DNA from: Rhizorhabdus sp049889055
Lineage (GTDB): Bacteria > Pseudomonadota > Alphaproteobacteria > Sphingomonadales > Sphingomonadaceae
DNA: 64,000 bases
Assembly: GCF_049889055.1 (NCBI RefSeq)
Contig: NZ_JBLTWO010000003.1
Span: 248,001-312,000 of the forward strand
Reading direction: 5' to 3'
Shown here: one piece after another, positions 27,201 to 34,343 of the stretch
Position numbering within the stretch: the first letter of the stretch is position 1
How the letters are laid out: each line of letters opens with the position of its first letter
Translations under genes and position numbers: made by a program
Notes under the pieces: generated by a model
Told to the model about the DNA's origin: nothing
Seen by the model: the letters and a program-made list of their open reading frames with translations, nothing else
The model's database searches: none

Positions 27201-28936
27201 CCCTCCGGATTGGCGACATCCAGCAGGAAGTCGTGGATATAACCGATTTCGCCGCCGTTGAGCGGGGTCGGTATCTCCTCCAGCACCCGGAAGCCGAAAT
27301 TCTCCAGCACCGGCACGGCTTCGGACAGAGGGATCAATGCCCCCTTGCGGTAGATCTTGAGCCGGAGGCGCCCGTCCGGGTCACGCTCCTTGCGATACAG
27401 GCGGCAACCGCGTGCCTGTCCGTCGGGCAGGGCGTTCATGCGGAGGATATCGATCGCGGCTTCGCCCGGGGTCGAATGGGTGCGATAAGTGCCGGGGAAG
27501 GCTGCCGCATAGTCGATCGCCAGACGCGCCGCCCGGGTGGCCGGCTCCATCTCCGCCAGCTGCGCTTCGACCGCCGGCTCCCAGCCGCGCAGCATTTCGG
27601 TCAGGCGACGGTCGAGCGGCTCGCTGTCGGGCACTGCGGCATGCGGGGGCAAATCGAACATGTAGCGGATTTGCGCGATGTCGCCTTCGCCCAGCTGCAG
27701 GGACCAGTTGGCCAGCGTCGCGCCCGTGGCTTCCCCCAGCATATCGGCAATAGCGGTGCGGCTGCCGGTGGTCAGAAGCTCGCGGGGGAGCCAGACGATG
27801 GCGACGAGATGCTCGCCGAGCGTGGTGCGGACCAGCTCGAGGCGCGGGCGCGGCCGATCGACCAGCGACATGGCGCTGAGCACGACCCGCTCGAGCGCAT
27901 CGGCGGGGAGGGCCAGGACGAGATCGGGCGGCAGTTCCGACAGGGCGTGGTGCAGCGCCTTGCCCGCATGCCCGCGCGGGTCGAAGCCCAGCTTCTCTTC
28001 AAGCGCGGCGAGCCGCGTGCGCAATACGGGAATCTCGTCCACCGGGGTGCGCAGTGCAGCGCTCGTCCACAGGCCGGCGTGGACCGACAGCCCCTTGATT
28101 GTCTTGCCCTCGCGGACCGGGCTGACGATCAGGTCGAGCGGCGCGCGACGGTGAACGGTCGAACGGCAGTCGGATTTCAGGACCAGCGGAGCGCTGCCGC
28201 CTTCCTCGAACCAGGCGAGCGCGGCCTTGGCGGTATTCTTGCGCCACAGTTCAGGCGCACCGACACGCATGATCCCGAGGGGCGCTGCGGCATCCGACGT
28301 TCCCTCGATGCGGTGGCCCAGCAGGGTCAGATTGCCGTCGAGAAGCCAGCGCAGCAGCGCCGCGCCTTCGCCGTCGGGGAGCAACTCGGCGTCGTCACGC
28401 ATCGCGACCTGCATCGCCTGCCAGTCGCGCACGGCACCGCGCACGTCGGCCAGCACCGATGCGATCGTCTGCGCGAGCGCCTGCCGCTCGCGGGCGTCGA
28501 CGCGGTCGGCTTCGAGATAGATGAAGGATTCACGACGTTCTCCGACGCTTGCTTTGGCAAGCAGTGCGGTCAGCACGCCATCCTCGTCGCGCCGTACTGC
28601 CGCCACAGGGTGGAGCAGCCGGCGGACCTCTATATTGTGGTGCGCCATGGCGGCCGAAACCGAGTCCACCAGAAAGGGCATGTCGTCGTTGACGATGGCG
28701 ATCCGCATCAGGCGGCGGCCGTCGCTCGTCCCACCGACGCTCTGGACCGTGATCGCGGGGTGGCCCGGCTGGCGCTTGTGTGCCACGTCCGCAAGAAAGC
28801 GGGCGGCGGCCTCCAGTTGGGCTTCGTCCATGCCGGCCAGTTCACCGGGCAGGGCGCCGCTTGTCAGGGCCTTGGTGAAGATTGCGGGGAAATCCTGGCT
28901 GTCCGACTTGGAAAGATCAGCCGCTTCGATGTCCAT
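24278..28936 (-). CDS. gdhZ: NAD-specific glutamate dehydrogenase, 180-kDa class
   Basis: Protein of 1552 aa, the size of the large GDH family. It deaminates glutamate to 2-oxoglutarate with NAD. The long N-terminal regulatory part precedes the catalytic domain, which shows LRGGPIARGGLRWSDRRD, the substrate-Lys region KAQVVKNAVIVPTGAKGG, VAADKGTATFSDVANAIA and VVGCGDMSGDVFGNGML (Rossmann). It is transcribed from the region shared with the two-component operon's downstream end. It is usually a catabolic enzyme for glutamate or arginine. Confidence 0.95.
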   Translation of the reverse strand: MDIEAADLSKSDSQDFPAIFTKALTSGALPGELAGMDEAQLEAAARFLADVAHKRQPGHPAITVQSVGGTSDGRRLMRIAIVNDDMPFLVDSVSAAMAHHNIEVRRLLHPVAAVRRDEDGVLTALLAKASVGERRESFIYLEADRVDARERQALAQTIASVLADVRGAVRDWQAMQVAMRDDAELLPDGEGAALLRWLLDGNLTLLGHRIEGTSDAAAPLGIMRVGAPELWRKNTAKAALAWFEEGGSAPLVLKSDCRSTVHRRAPLDLIVSPVREGKTIKGLSVHAGLWTSAALRTPVDEIPVLRTRLAALEEKLGFDPRGHAGKALHHALSELPPDLVLALPADALERVVLSAMSLVDRPRPRLELVRTTLGEHLVAIVWLPRELLTTGSRTAIADMLGEATGATLANWSLQLGEGDIAQIRYMFDLPPHAAVPDSEPLDRRLTEMLRGWEPAVEAQLAEMEPATRAARLAIDYAAAFPGTYRTHSTPGEAAIDILRMNALPDGQARGCRLYRKERDPDGRLRLKIYRKGALIPLSEAVPVLENFGFRVLEEIPTPLNGGEIGYIHDFLLDVANPEGIAQLLENAAIAEGAIAATLEGRAENDLFNELIVTVGLQPEETVLFRAWFRYLRQTGFSYGLATAVEALKKAPGVARDIIAYFRALHQPGQRDDKRAEALHAAIETGLKQVSAIDDDRMLRRFRAVVRATLRTNAFSPAAKEALAFKIDSSGIPGLPAPVPWREIWVYSPRVEGIHLRGGPIARGGLRWSDRRDDFRTEILGLMKAQVVKNAVIVPTGAKGGFYAKQLPAPSDRDAWLAEGTESYRIFIRSLLSVTDNIVDGKVVHPAKVVVRDGEDPYFVVAADKGTATFSDVANAIAVERGFWLGDAFASGGSHGYDHKAMGITARGAWVSVQRHFAEMGVDVQKDPIRVVGCGDMSGDVFGNGMLLSETIRLIAAFDHRHIFLDPDPDAARSFAERQRLFALPRSSWMDYDAKLISKGGGIFPRDQKEIPISAQIKAALDIQDDVLDPSALIAAILKSPVDLLWFGGIGTYVKARSETNAEVGDRSNEAHRVNGGEVRARVVGEGANLGVTQAGRIEFALKGGRINTDFIDNSAGVDCSDNEVNIKIALNREMNEGRLPFDKRNALLGRMTDDVSRIVLEDNRLQTLALSLAERGGADALPSQLRVIEILEDAGRINRAVDGLDGNDMLLRRVQDGQGLTRSELAILLSHGKLALQDAIENSDATADPALEPLLLASFPEAMRKTFADAIREHRLRPQILATKMSNRVINRLGIVAPFEIAEEEGVALAQVATAYFTADALFGLEAIFASIETVEVEEQLRLTLLTTLADSARSHVADLLRSVAPGTDIGAVVEMLQPGLQRLDASRGELLKAEARQQSDQLRQRIDADRVDPAVIDGLMRVAEMDGAIGTAALASTLSADEVEVTRAYVLLGEQLGLDWAKVAAARFRSADPWERLLVAGLTREFGQIRLDFLSRHGRRGPAEAVTQWIATHGDRVEQFRRTIARARVAAAPSAAMLAQLATQTRALLAR

Positions 28937-28997
28937 CTGGTCCGCTCCTGCTCGCCGCGTCTGGTCTCGGCCAGATCACGAACGGGAAAACTCTCCC

Positions 28998-29028
28998 GGA
29001 TATGGTCCCCTATCCGAACAGTCTCAAG
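28998..29028 (-). promoter_or_regulatory. Putative promoter/operator of the GDH gene
   Basis: On the minus strand TTGAGA (29028-29023), a 17-bp spacer and CATATC (29005-29000) resemble -35 and -10 boxes about 65 bases before the GDH ATG. A perfect CGGATA/TATCCG inverted repeat (28998-29017) overlaps the -10 region and could be an operator. Confidence 0.35.
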
Positions 29029-29138
29029 ACATGGTTGCGATTGTTACGGAAAATGCAAACTCCATGCGGGGGCTGCGAAGGAGCGCGCGCTTTTTCCCGC
29101 GCTTTGGCGGAAATGTGCAATTTTCTGCCGTATGAGGC

Positions 29139-29522
29139 TCAGTCGCTCAGCATTTCCCTGACCTGCGGGGCGAGTTGAAGCGGGTCGAAAGGTTTTGTGA
29201 TGACCCCCACAGCCCCCGCTGCGAGATACTCGTCTACATCTTCGGGCCGCGCGCGAGCGGTGACGAACACCACCGGGATCGAGGCGGTGCGCGCATCGGC
29301 GCGCAGGGTCTTCAGCAAATCCGGGCCGCTCATGCCCGGCATCATGACGTCGATCATCGCGAGATCGGGGCGCCACGCGTCTGCCGTGAGCAGCTTGAGC
29401 GCGGCGTCCCCGGATTCGGCGGTGCGCACGTCGAAACTCGGATCGAGCTTCAACGCCATCTTCACGATCAGGCGGATGTCGCTCTCATCATCGACATAGA
29501 GAATGCGCGTGGGGTCACTCAT
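29139..29522 (-). CDS. CheY-like single-domain response regulator
   Basis: Protein of 127 aa containing only a receiver domain: acidic pocket VDDESD, phosphoacceptor Asp in IDVMMPGMSG, Thr in VFVTARA and Lys in ITKPFDP. It has no output domain and is likely to act through protein contacts or a phosphorelay. It is the last gene of a three-gene operon; its ATG overlaps the stop of the hybrid kinase by 4 bases (ATGA). Confidence 0.93.
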   Translation of the reverse strand: MSDPTRILYVDDESDIRLIVKMALKLDPSFDVRTAESGDAALKLLTADAWRPDLAMIDVMMPGMSGPDLLKTLRADARTASIPVVFVTARARPEDVDEYLAAGAVGVITKPFDPLQLAPQVREMLSD

Positions 29523-32008
29523 TGCGGGCCTCCATGGCGATCGACGATGTCGAGTACGGTCGTGGCAAGGCGCGACAATGCGCGCCGCGACTTGACGATC
29601 ACCGCATCGGCCAGCCGGCGCGTCTCCTCGTCGATTTCCTGTGCGGAATAGACGATGATCGGCAGCGGCCGCTTCCAGCGTTTGACGTCGGTCAGCAGCC
29701 GCTTGCCGGAGCCGTCGGGCAGGCCGAGATCGAGGACGATCGCGTCGGGCAGTCGCTCGGCCAGGATCTTGTCGGCGGACCGCAGGCTGGTCGCATTGAG
29801 CAACAGACCGCGCCCGGCCAGCGCCGCCGAGAACAGCTCGCGCGTATCGTCGTCGTCGTCGACGTGGAGGATGACGGCCTTGCGGTGATCCGCCCGGCGG
29901 AGCGCGCGCTGGACGATCTGCACCATCGTGCGCGGATCGACCGGGCGTTGGAGCCAGCCGGCCAGCAGCCGGTCGCTCCCGTCGGTGGGTGGGGCGCGAT
30001 CGCTCACGACGATGATCGGCGTCGGCTGCTTCGCCCGGTTCCGCGCGAGGCTGAAGCGGCGCACGGCGTCGATACCCTCCACCTCGCCCATGGCGGGGTT
30101 AACGATCACCGCCTCATAGGGCTGCGACCGCGCATGAGCGATCCCGTCGCGCACCGTCATCACGAGGTCGCTGGCATAGCCCTGGGCGTTGAGCATCGAC
30201 TGGATCGAGCGCCCATGCTCTGGTTCCTGCTCGCACACCAGCAGGCGTACGGCATTGTCGGATTCGGTCAGGCTCGCGGTGTCGCAGGGAATGCTGAAGG
30301 CGAAGATCGCACCGCCCTCGGCCCGATTTTCGAACGAGATGTCCCCGCCATGGCTGCGCACGATCTCCCGCGAGATGGCGAGGCCCAGTCCCGTGCCGCC
30401 CACCTTGCGGTTGGCGGGGCGATCGGCGCGGGCGAAGCGGTTGAAGATCGATCCGGCGAATTCGGGCGCGATGCCCGGGCCATTGTCGGTCACCTGGACG
30501 ACATGATCCTCCTCGCCGGGGAAAAGTTCGAACCGGATGGCTGAGCCCTCGGGCGAGAATTTCAGCGCGTTGGAAAGGAGGTTTCCGGCCACCTGCACCA
30601 GCCGGTCCTGATCGGCGCAGGCCATCACCGGGTGTGGCGGGATGGCGCAGTCGATCGTGACCGACTTGCGCTGGGCGAGCCCCTGCATCGTCTCGACCGC
30701 CTTCTGCATGACGTCGCGCAGGTCGACGACCGCATAGTCGAACGCCATCCGTCCTTTGCGGATCTGGTCTATGTCGAGGATATCGTTGATCAGGCGGATC
30801 AGCCGCTGACTATTGGTCTCGGCGATCTGCGCCAGGCGCTGCGCATCTTCGGGCAGGGCGCCTGCCGCTCCGCTGCGCAACAGGCCCAATGAGCCGACGA
30901 TCGAGGTCAGCGGGGTGCGCAGTTCGTGGCTGACGGTCGAGATGAAGTCGTCCTTGAGCTGGTCGACCTCCTTGCGGCTCGTCGCGTCGCGCAGCGCGGC
31001 GACGATGTGGACCCCGTCCGGCAGTTCCATCGTCCCGAGCACGACGTCGAGGGCGATCGCTTCGCCGGCGCTCGTCCGTCCGGTGACATCTATCAGCTCG
31101 GTCTTTGTCAGCCGTCCATCGCGCATCCCCAGCCGTGACAGGAAGGAGCCTTCGCCGGGAGCGATATCGATCAGCGTGGCGATGTCCCGGCGCAGCAATT
31201 CGGCCGCATTGTAGAGGAACATGCGTTCGGCTGCGGGATTGATCGTTTCGATGCTGCCGCTGGGGTTGATCAGGATGATCGCGTCGGTGGCGCTTTCGAA
31301 GATCGCCCGCTGGCGCGCGGCAATGTCGGCGCGCTCGCGGTAGAGCAGGTGGCGCATCCGCCGGTCCCGCCCGATCCACACACCGACGCTGGCGGCGAGC
31401 AGGGCGCTGATCAGGATCGATGCGAAAACCTGCACGCGAATTTCGTCATAGCGACGTTCCTCGCTGGCCATTTCCTGCGCCAGGTTCGCGGTTGTCCGCC
31501 GCGTCATCGTGTCGACGAGGCTGCGAATCCGGTCCATCAACAGCCTGCCTTCGCCAGTGCGGAGCGCCTGGGTGGCGGCGGACAAACCCGAGCTGTCGCG
31601 CAACGCGATCAATCGTTGCAGTTCATCGAGCTTCGCCGCGCTCAACTGGGCCAGCGTGGTCAGGTCTTCGGCGTCGCGGGACGAACGGGTCAGCCGGCGG
31701 ACCTCCTCGATCTGGCGCGGCAACTGCGTTCGCGCGTCGAGATAGGGCTGCAGGAAGGCGCGATCACCGCTGATCAGATAGCCGCGCTGCCCGGTTTCGG
31801 CATCCTTGAGCAGCGACAGCAGCTCGGTCAGCTCGCGCTGATGCGACTGCGCGTCATAGATGGCCAAGCGCGTGTGAATGTCGTGACGTGCTTCCTGCTC
31901 TACCCACAGGCTGAAGCCTGCGAGGGTCAGCGGCGCTATCGCCGCAACCAGCGCGATCGACAGCCAGCTGGGCTTGAGGTCGGAACGGCGCGCCTTGGTC
32001 CGCGTCAT
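29519..32008 (-). CDS. Hybrid sensor histidine kinase (CHASE3-PAS-HisKA-REC)
   Basis: Protein of 829 aa. One transmembrane segment lies near residues 15-35 and a second near 195-215; between them is a CHASE3-like segment with LLSLLKDAETGQRGYL. A PAS domain (IFESATDAIILINPSG) and HisKA (VSHELRTPLTS) follow, then the ATPase (NLLSNALKFSPEG, DNGPGIAPEF, GGTGLGLAISREI). Two receiver-like modules close the protein. In the first, the phosphoacceptor position reads VIVNPAMG (Asn in place of Asp), so it looks inactive; the second (LHVDDDDDTRE, VLDLGLPDGSG) is intact. It overlaps the LuxR regulator stop and the CheY start by 4 bases each. Confidence 0.92.
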   Translation of the reverse strand: MTRTKARRSDLKPSWLSIALVAAIAPLTLAGFSLWVEQEARHDIHTRLAIYDAQSHQRELTELLSLLKDAETGQRGYLISGDRAFLQPYLDARTQLPRQIEEVRRLTRSSRDAEDLTTLAQLSAAKLDELQRLIALRDSSGLSAATQALRTGEGRLLMDRIRSLVDTMTRRTTANLAQEMASEERRYDEIRVQVFASILISALLAASVGVWIGRDRRMRHLLYRERADIAARQRAIFESATDAIILINPSGSIETINPAAERMFLYNAAELLRRDIATLIDIAPGEGSFLSRLGMRDGRLTKTELIDVTGRTSAGEAIALDVVLGTMELPDGVHIVAALRDATSRKEVDQLKDDFISTVSHELRTPLTSIVGSLGLLRSGAAGALPEDAQRLAQIAETNSQRLIRLINDILDIDQIRKGRMAFDYAVVDLRDVMQKAVETMQGLAQRKSVTIDCAIPPHPVMACADQDRLVQVAGNLLSNALKFSPEGSAIRFELFPGEEDHVVQVTDNGPGIAPEFAGSIFNRFARADRPANRKVGGTGLGLAISREIVRSHGGDISFENRAEGGAIFAFSIPCDTASLTESDNAVRLLVCEQEPEHGRSIQSMLNAQGYASDLVMTVRDGIAHARSQPYEAVIVNPAMGEVEGIDAVRRFSLARNRAKQPTPIIVVSDRAPPTDGSDRLLAGWLQRPVDPRTMVQIVQRALRRADHRKAVILHVDDDDDTRELFSAALAGRGLLLNATSLRSADKILAERLPDAIVLDLGLPDGSGKRLLTDVKRWKRPLPIIVYSAQEIDEETRRLADAVIVKSRRALSRLATTVLDIVDRHGGPQ

Positions 32009-32634
32009 TCAGGCTGCAGCAGCGGCCGCATCGCCAGGATGGCCTGGGTCCGGTTGGTAACCCCCAATTTGCGGAAAATGGCTGACAGATGGGCCTTGAT
32101 CGTGGCCTCGGACACACCGAGATCGCCGGCGATCTGCTTGTTCAGATCGCCGCTCGCGAGCGCCAGCAGCACTCGGCGCTGCGCGCCCGAGAGTGATTCG
32201 AACCGCTTGCGGAGATCGTCGACGCCGGGTTCCACGGGGCTGCTCTGCGGGAAGACGCGGCCGCCGTTCAGGATCATCTCGATCGAAGCGAGCGTACGTT
32301 CGAGCGGCAGCCGCTTCGACAGGAAGGCCGAAGCGCCCACCGCCTGCGCGGTCGACACCATCTGTTCGCCGTCGTGTGAGGAGATGATCGCGATCGGCGT
32401 GCGTTCGAGCAGATGCTGCAGCCGGAAGAAGCCCCCGAAGCCGTTGGAATCCGGCAGTTCATAATCGAGGATCAGCAGCCGGTAATGGCCGTTACGCTGG
32501 ATCAGCTCCTCGGCTTCCGCGATCGAGCCGGCCGTATCGACGACCATCCCCGCATGCCGTGCGCTCATAGAAAGCTGGATGGCTTCCCGGATGAGCGGAT
32601 GATCGTCCGCCACCAAAATCCGCCCGTTAAGCAC
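32005..32634 (-). CDS. LuxR/NarL-family response regulator
   Basis: Protein of 209 aa. The receiver domain has VADDHP and the phosphoacceptor in ILDYELPDSNG, and a C-terminal LuxR helix-turn-helix follows (LSGAQRRVLLALASG, then SEATIKAHLSAIFRKL). A frame-open ATG at 32775 would add a 47-residue unrelated leader, so the GTG at 32634, with GGGGA upstream, is preferred. It is first in the operon with the hybrid kinase, its probable phosphate donor, and overlaps it by 4 bases. Confidence 0.9.
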   Translation of the reverse strand: MLNGRILVADDHPLIREAIQLSMSARHAGMVVDTAGSIAEAEELIQRNGHYRLLILDYELPDSNGFGGFFRLQHLLERTPIAIISSHDGEQMVSTAQAVGASAFLSKRLPLERTLASIEMILNGGRVFPQSSPVEPGVDDLRKRFESLSGAQRRVLLALASGDLNKQIAGDLGVSEATIKAHLSAIFRKLGVTNRTQAILAMRPLLQPE

Positions 32635-32781
32635 CGTCAGTCCCCGATACGCAAAACCGCCGAACAAGGAGCCGGCGATCCACTCCCTTGCGCCTCCCCT
32701 CTCAGCTTGAACGAAGCTGGAGAAAAGCTTGTAAGACTTTAGTATAACCATCAACGCCATGGGGGAAGAAGGCATTTTTAG

Positions 32782-33399
32782 GTGATTCTCCTAATCGACC
32801 GTGAAGCGCTCTTCGCGCCGCTTCTGTCTGCCTGCCTCGGTAATTCACCGTCGATCTTGCGAACGATTGCGGAAACCGATTCCGACGATTGGGAGCCATG
32901 CCAGGTGCCAGCCGTGCTGGTCGTCGGGCGGATCGAGGATGGCTGGAGAAAGGCGCTCGACGCGGCGGCGGCGACCGGAAGCAGGGTGGTGCGAATCGCG
33001 CGCGATGCAGCGGACCTGTCCACCGATCATGGGCGGACCTTTCCCGTCATCGGTCCGGCAATCGATCTCGCCTCGCTACGCGGCATTCTGCCACCCGAAT
33101 TGGCCTCACAACTGCGCGCCGACGACGGCAGTGCGATCGATCGTCTCGGCGTGCTGCTCGGCAAGGAGGTGGCAGCCGACATGGTCGTCCGCTTCCATAT
33201 GGGGCTGGCTGAGGGCGTCGCGGCGATCGAGGGCGGAGCGGATATGGCGCCGATCGGCCATCGGCTGGGCGGCATGGCGGGAATGCTGGGCCTGCCGCTG
33301 CTGTCGGCGGCCTGGCTGGGGCTGCAGCGCGACGCGCGGCTCTGGCCTGCGGCGCGCGCGATCACGGTGGAGGCGCTCCGCGAGGCGGGCGCCACCTAG
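32782..33399 (+). CDS. Hpt-like histidine phosphotransfer protein
   Basis: Protein of 205 aa. Residues of about 120-200 resemble an Hpt four-helix domain, with the phosphoacceptor candidate H160 in IGHRLGGMAGMLGLPLLS, a pattern shared with histidine phosphotransfer proteins. Residues 1-110 are not recognised; they begin like a receiver (MILLIDREAL) but lack clear acidic-pocket residues. It is divergent from the LuxR regulator operon across about 150 bases, so it is a good candidate partner in a phosphorelay with the hybrid kinase. Confidence 0.72.
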   Translation: MILLIDREALFAPLLSACLGNSPSILRTIAETDSDDWEPCQVPAVLVVGRIEDGWRKALDAAAATGSRVVRIARDAADLSTDHGRTFPVIGPAIDLASLRGILPPELASQLRADDGSAIDRLGVLLGKEVAADMVVRFHMGLAEGVAAIEGGADMAPIGHRLGGMAGMLGLPLLSAAWLGLQRDARLWPAARAITVEALREAGAT

Positions 33400-33470
33400 G
33401 CCGGGCTTGACCGACGCCGCCGTCGAGGCCAAGCGGCGGGCGCGCCACGTCGTTTCGCTGGGAAGCCCTG

Positions 33471-34325
33471 ATGTCCGAGACCTATATCCTGACCCTGTCC
33501 TGCGTCGATCATCCCGGCATCGTCGCCGCAGTCTCGACCTCGCTCGCGCGTCACGGCGCCAACATCATCGAGGCGCAGCAGTTCGACGACCTGATGACCG
33601 GCCGCTTCTTCATGCGAGTCGAGTTCGCACTGGTCGGGGGCGCCGATCTGGCTCAGGTCGAAGCGGGCTTCGCATCGGTCGGCGCCGATCATGGCCTGGA
33701 TTATCGTTTTCGCGCTTCTTCCGCGCGCAAGCGCGTACTGCTGCTGGTGAGCAAGTTCGACCATTGCCTGGCTGATCTTCTCTATCGCTGGAAGATCGGC
33801 GAGTTGGAGATGGAGCCGGTCGGAATCATCTCGAACCACCCGCGCGATACCTATGCCCATCTCGATTTCGGGACGATCCCCTTCCATCATCTGCCGGTCG
33901 CGAAGGATGCCAAGCCGCAGCAGGAAGCGCGGATCAAGGCGATCGTCGAGGAGACCGGCGCCGACCTGGTGGTGCTGGCGCGCTACATGCAGATATTGAG
34001 CGACGACCTCGCGTCCTTCCTGGCGGGACGCTGCATCAACATCCACCACAGCTTCCTGCCCGGCTTCAAGGGCGCCAAGCCTTATCATCAGGCGCATGCG
34101 CGCGGGGTGAAGCTGATCGGCGCGACCGCCCATTATGTCACCGCCGACCTCGATGAGGGACCGATCATCGATCAGGATACCGAGCGCGTCAGCCACCGCG
34201 ACACGCCCGACGACCTCGTCCGCAAGGGGCGCGACATTGAGCGGCGAGTGCTGGCCAGCGCGGTCCGCGCTTTCCTCGAGGACCGGGTGCTGATGAACGG
34301 GGCGACGACCGTCGTCTTTTCCTGA
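33471..34325 (+). CDS. purU: Formyltetrahydrofolate deformylase
   Basis: Protein of 284 aa. An N-terminal ACT-like domain (LTLSCVDHPGIVAAVS) is followed by a formyltransferase-like domain (SNHPRDTYAHLDFG, then ARYMQILSD, NIHHSFLPGFKGAKPYH and HYVTADLDEGPIIDQD). The enzyme hydrolyses 10-formyl-THF to formate and THF, balancing the one-carbon pool. The length is normal. Confidence 0.95.
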   Translation: MSETYILTLSCVDHPGIVAAVSTSLARHGANIIEAQQFDDLMTGRFFMRVEFALVGGADLAQVEAGFASVGADHGLDYRFRASSARKRVLLLVSKFDHCLADLLYRWKIGELEMEPVGIISNHPRDTYAHLDFGTIPFHHLPVAKDAKPQQEARIKAIVEETGADLVVLARYMQILSDDLASFLAGRCINIHHSFLPGFKGAKPYHQAHARGVKLIGATAHYVTADLDEGPIIDQDTERVSHRDTPDDLVRKGRDIERRVLASAVRAFLEDRVLMNGATTVVFS

Positions 34326-34343
34326 CGGCCGCCGCCCGATCGT

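Noticed and set aside
28937..29138. Possible small RNA or terminator between GDH and the CheY gene
   Set aside because: GC-rich half-matches exist, but no stable stem followed by a U-run was found.
26900..29161. 753-codon plus-strand frame
   Set aside because: Antisense to the large glutamate dehydrogenase; no domain motif.
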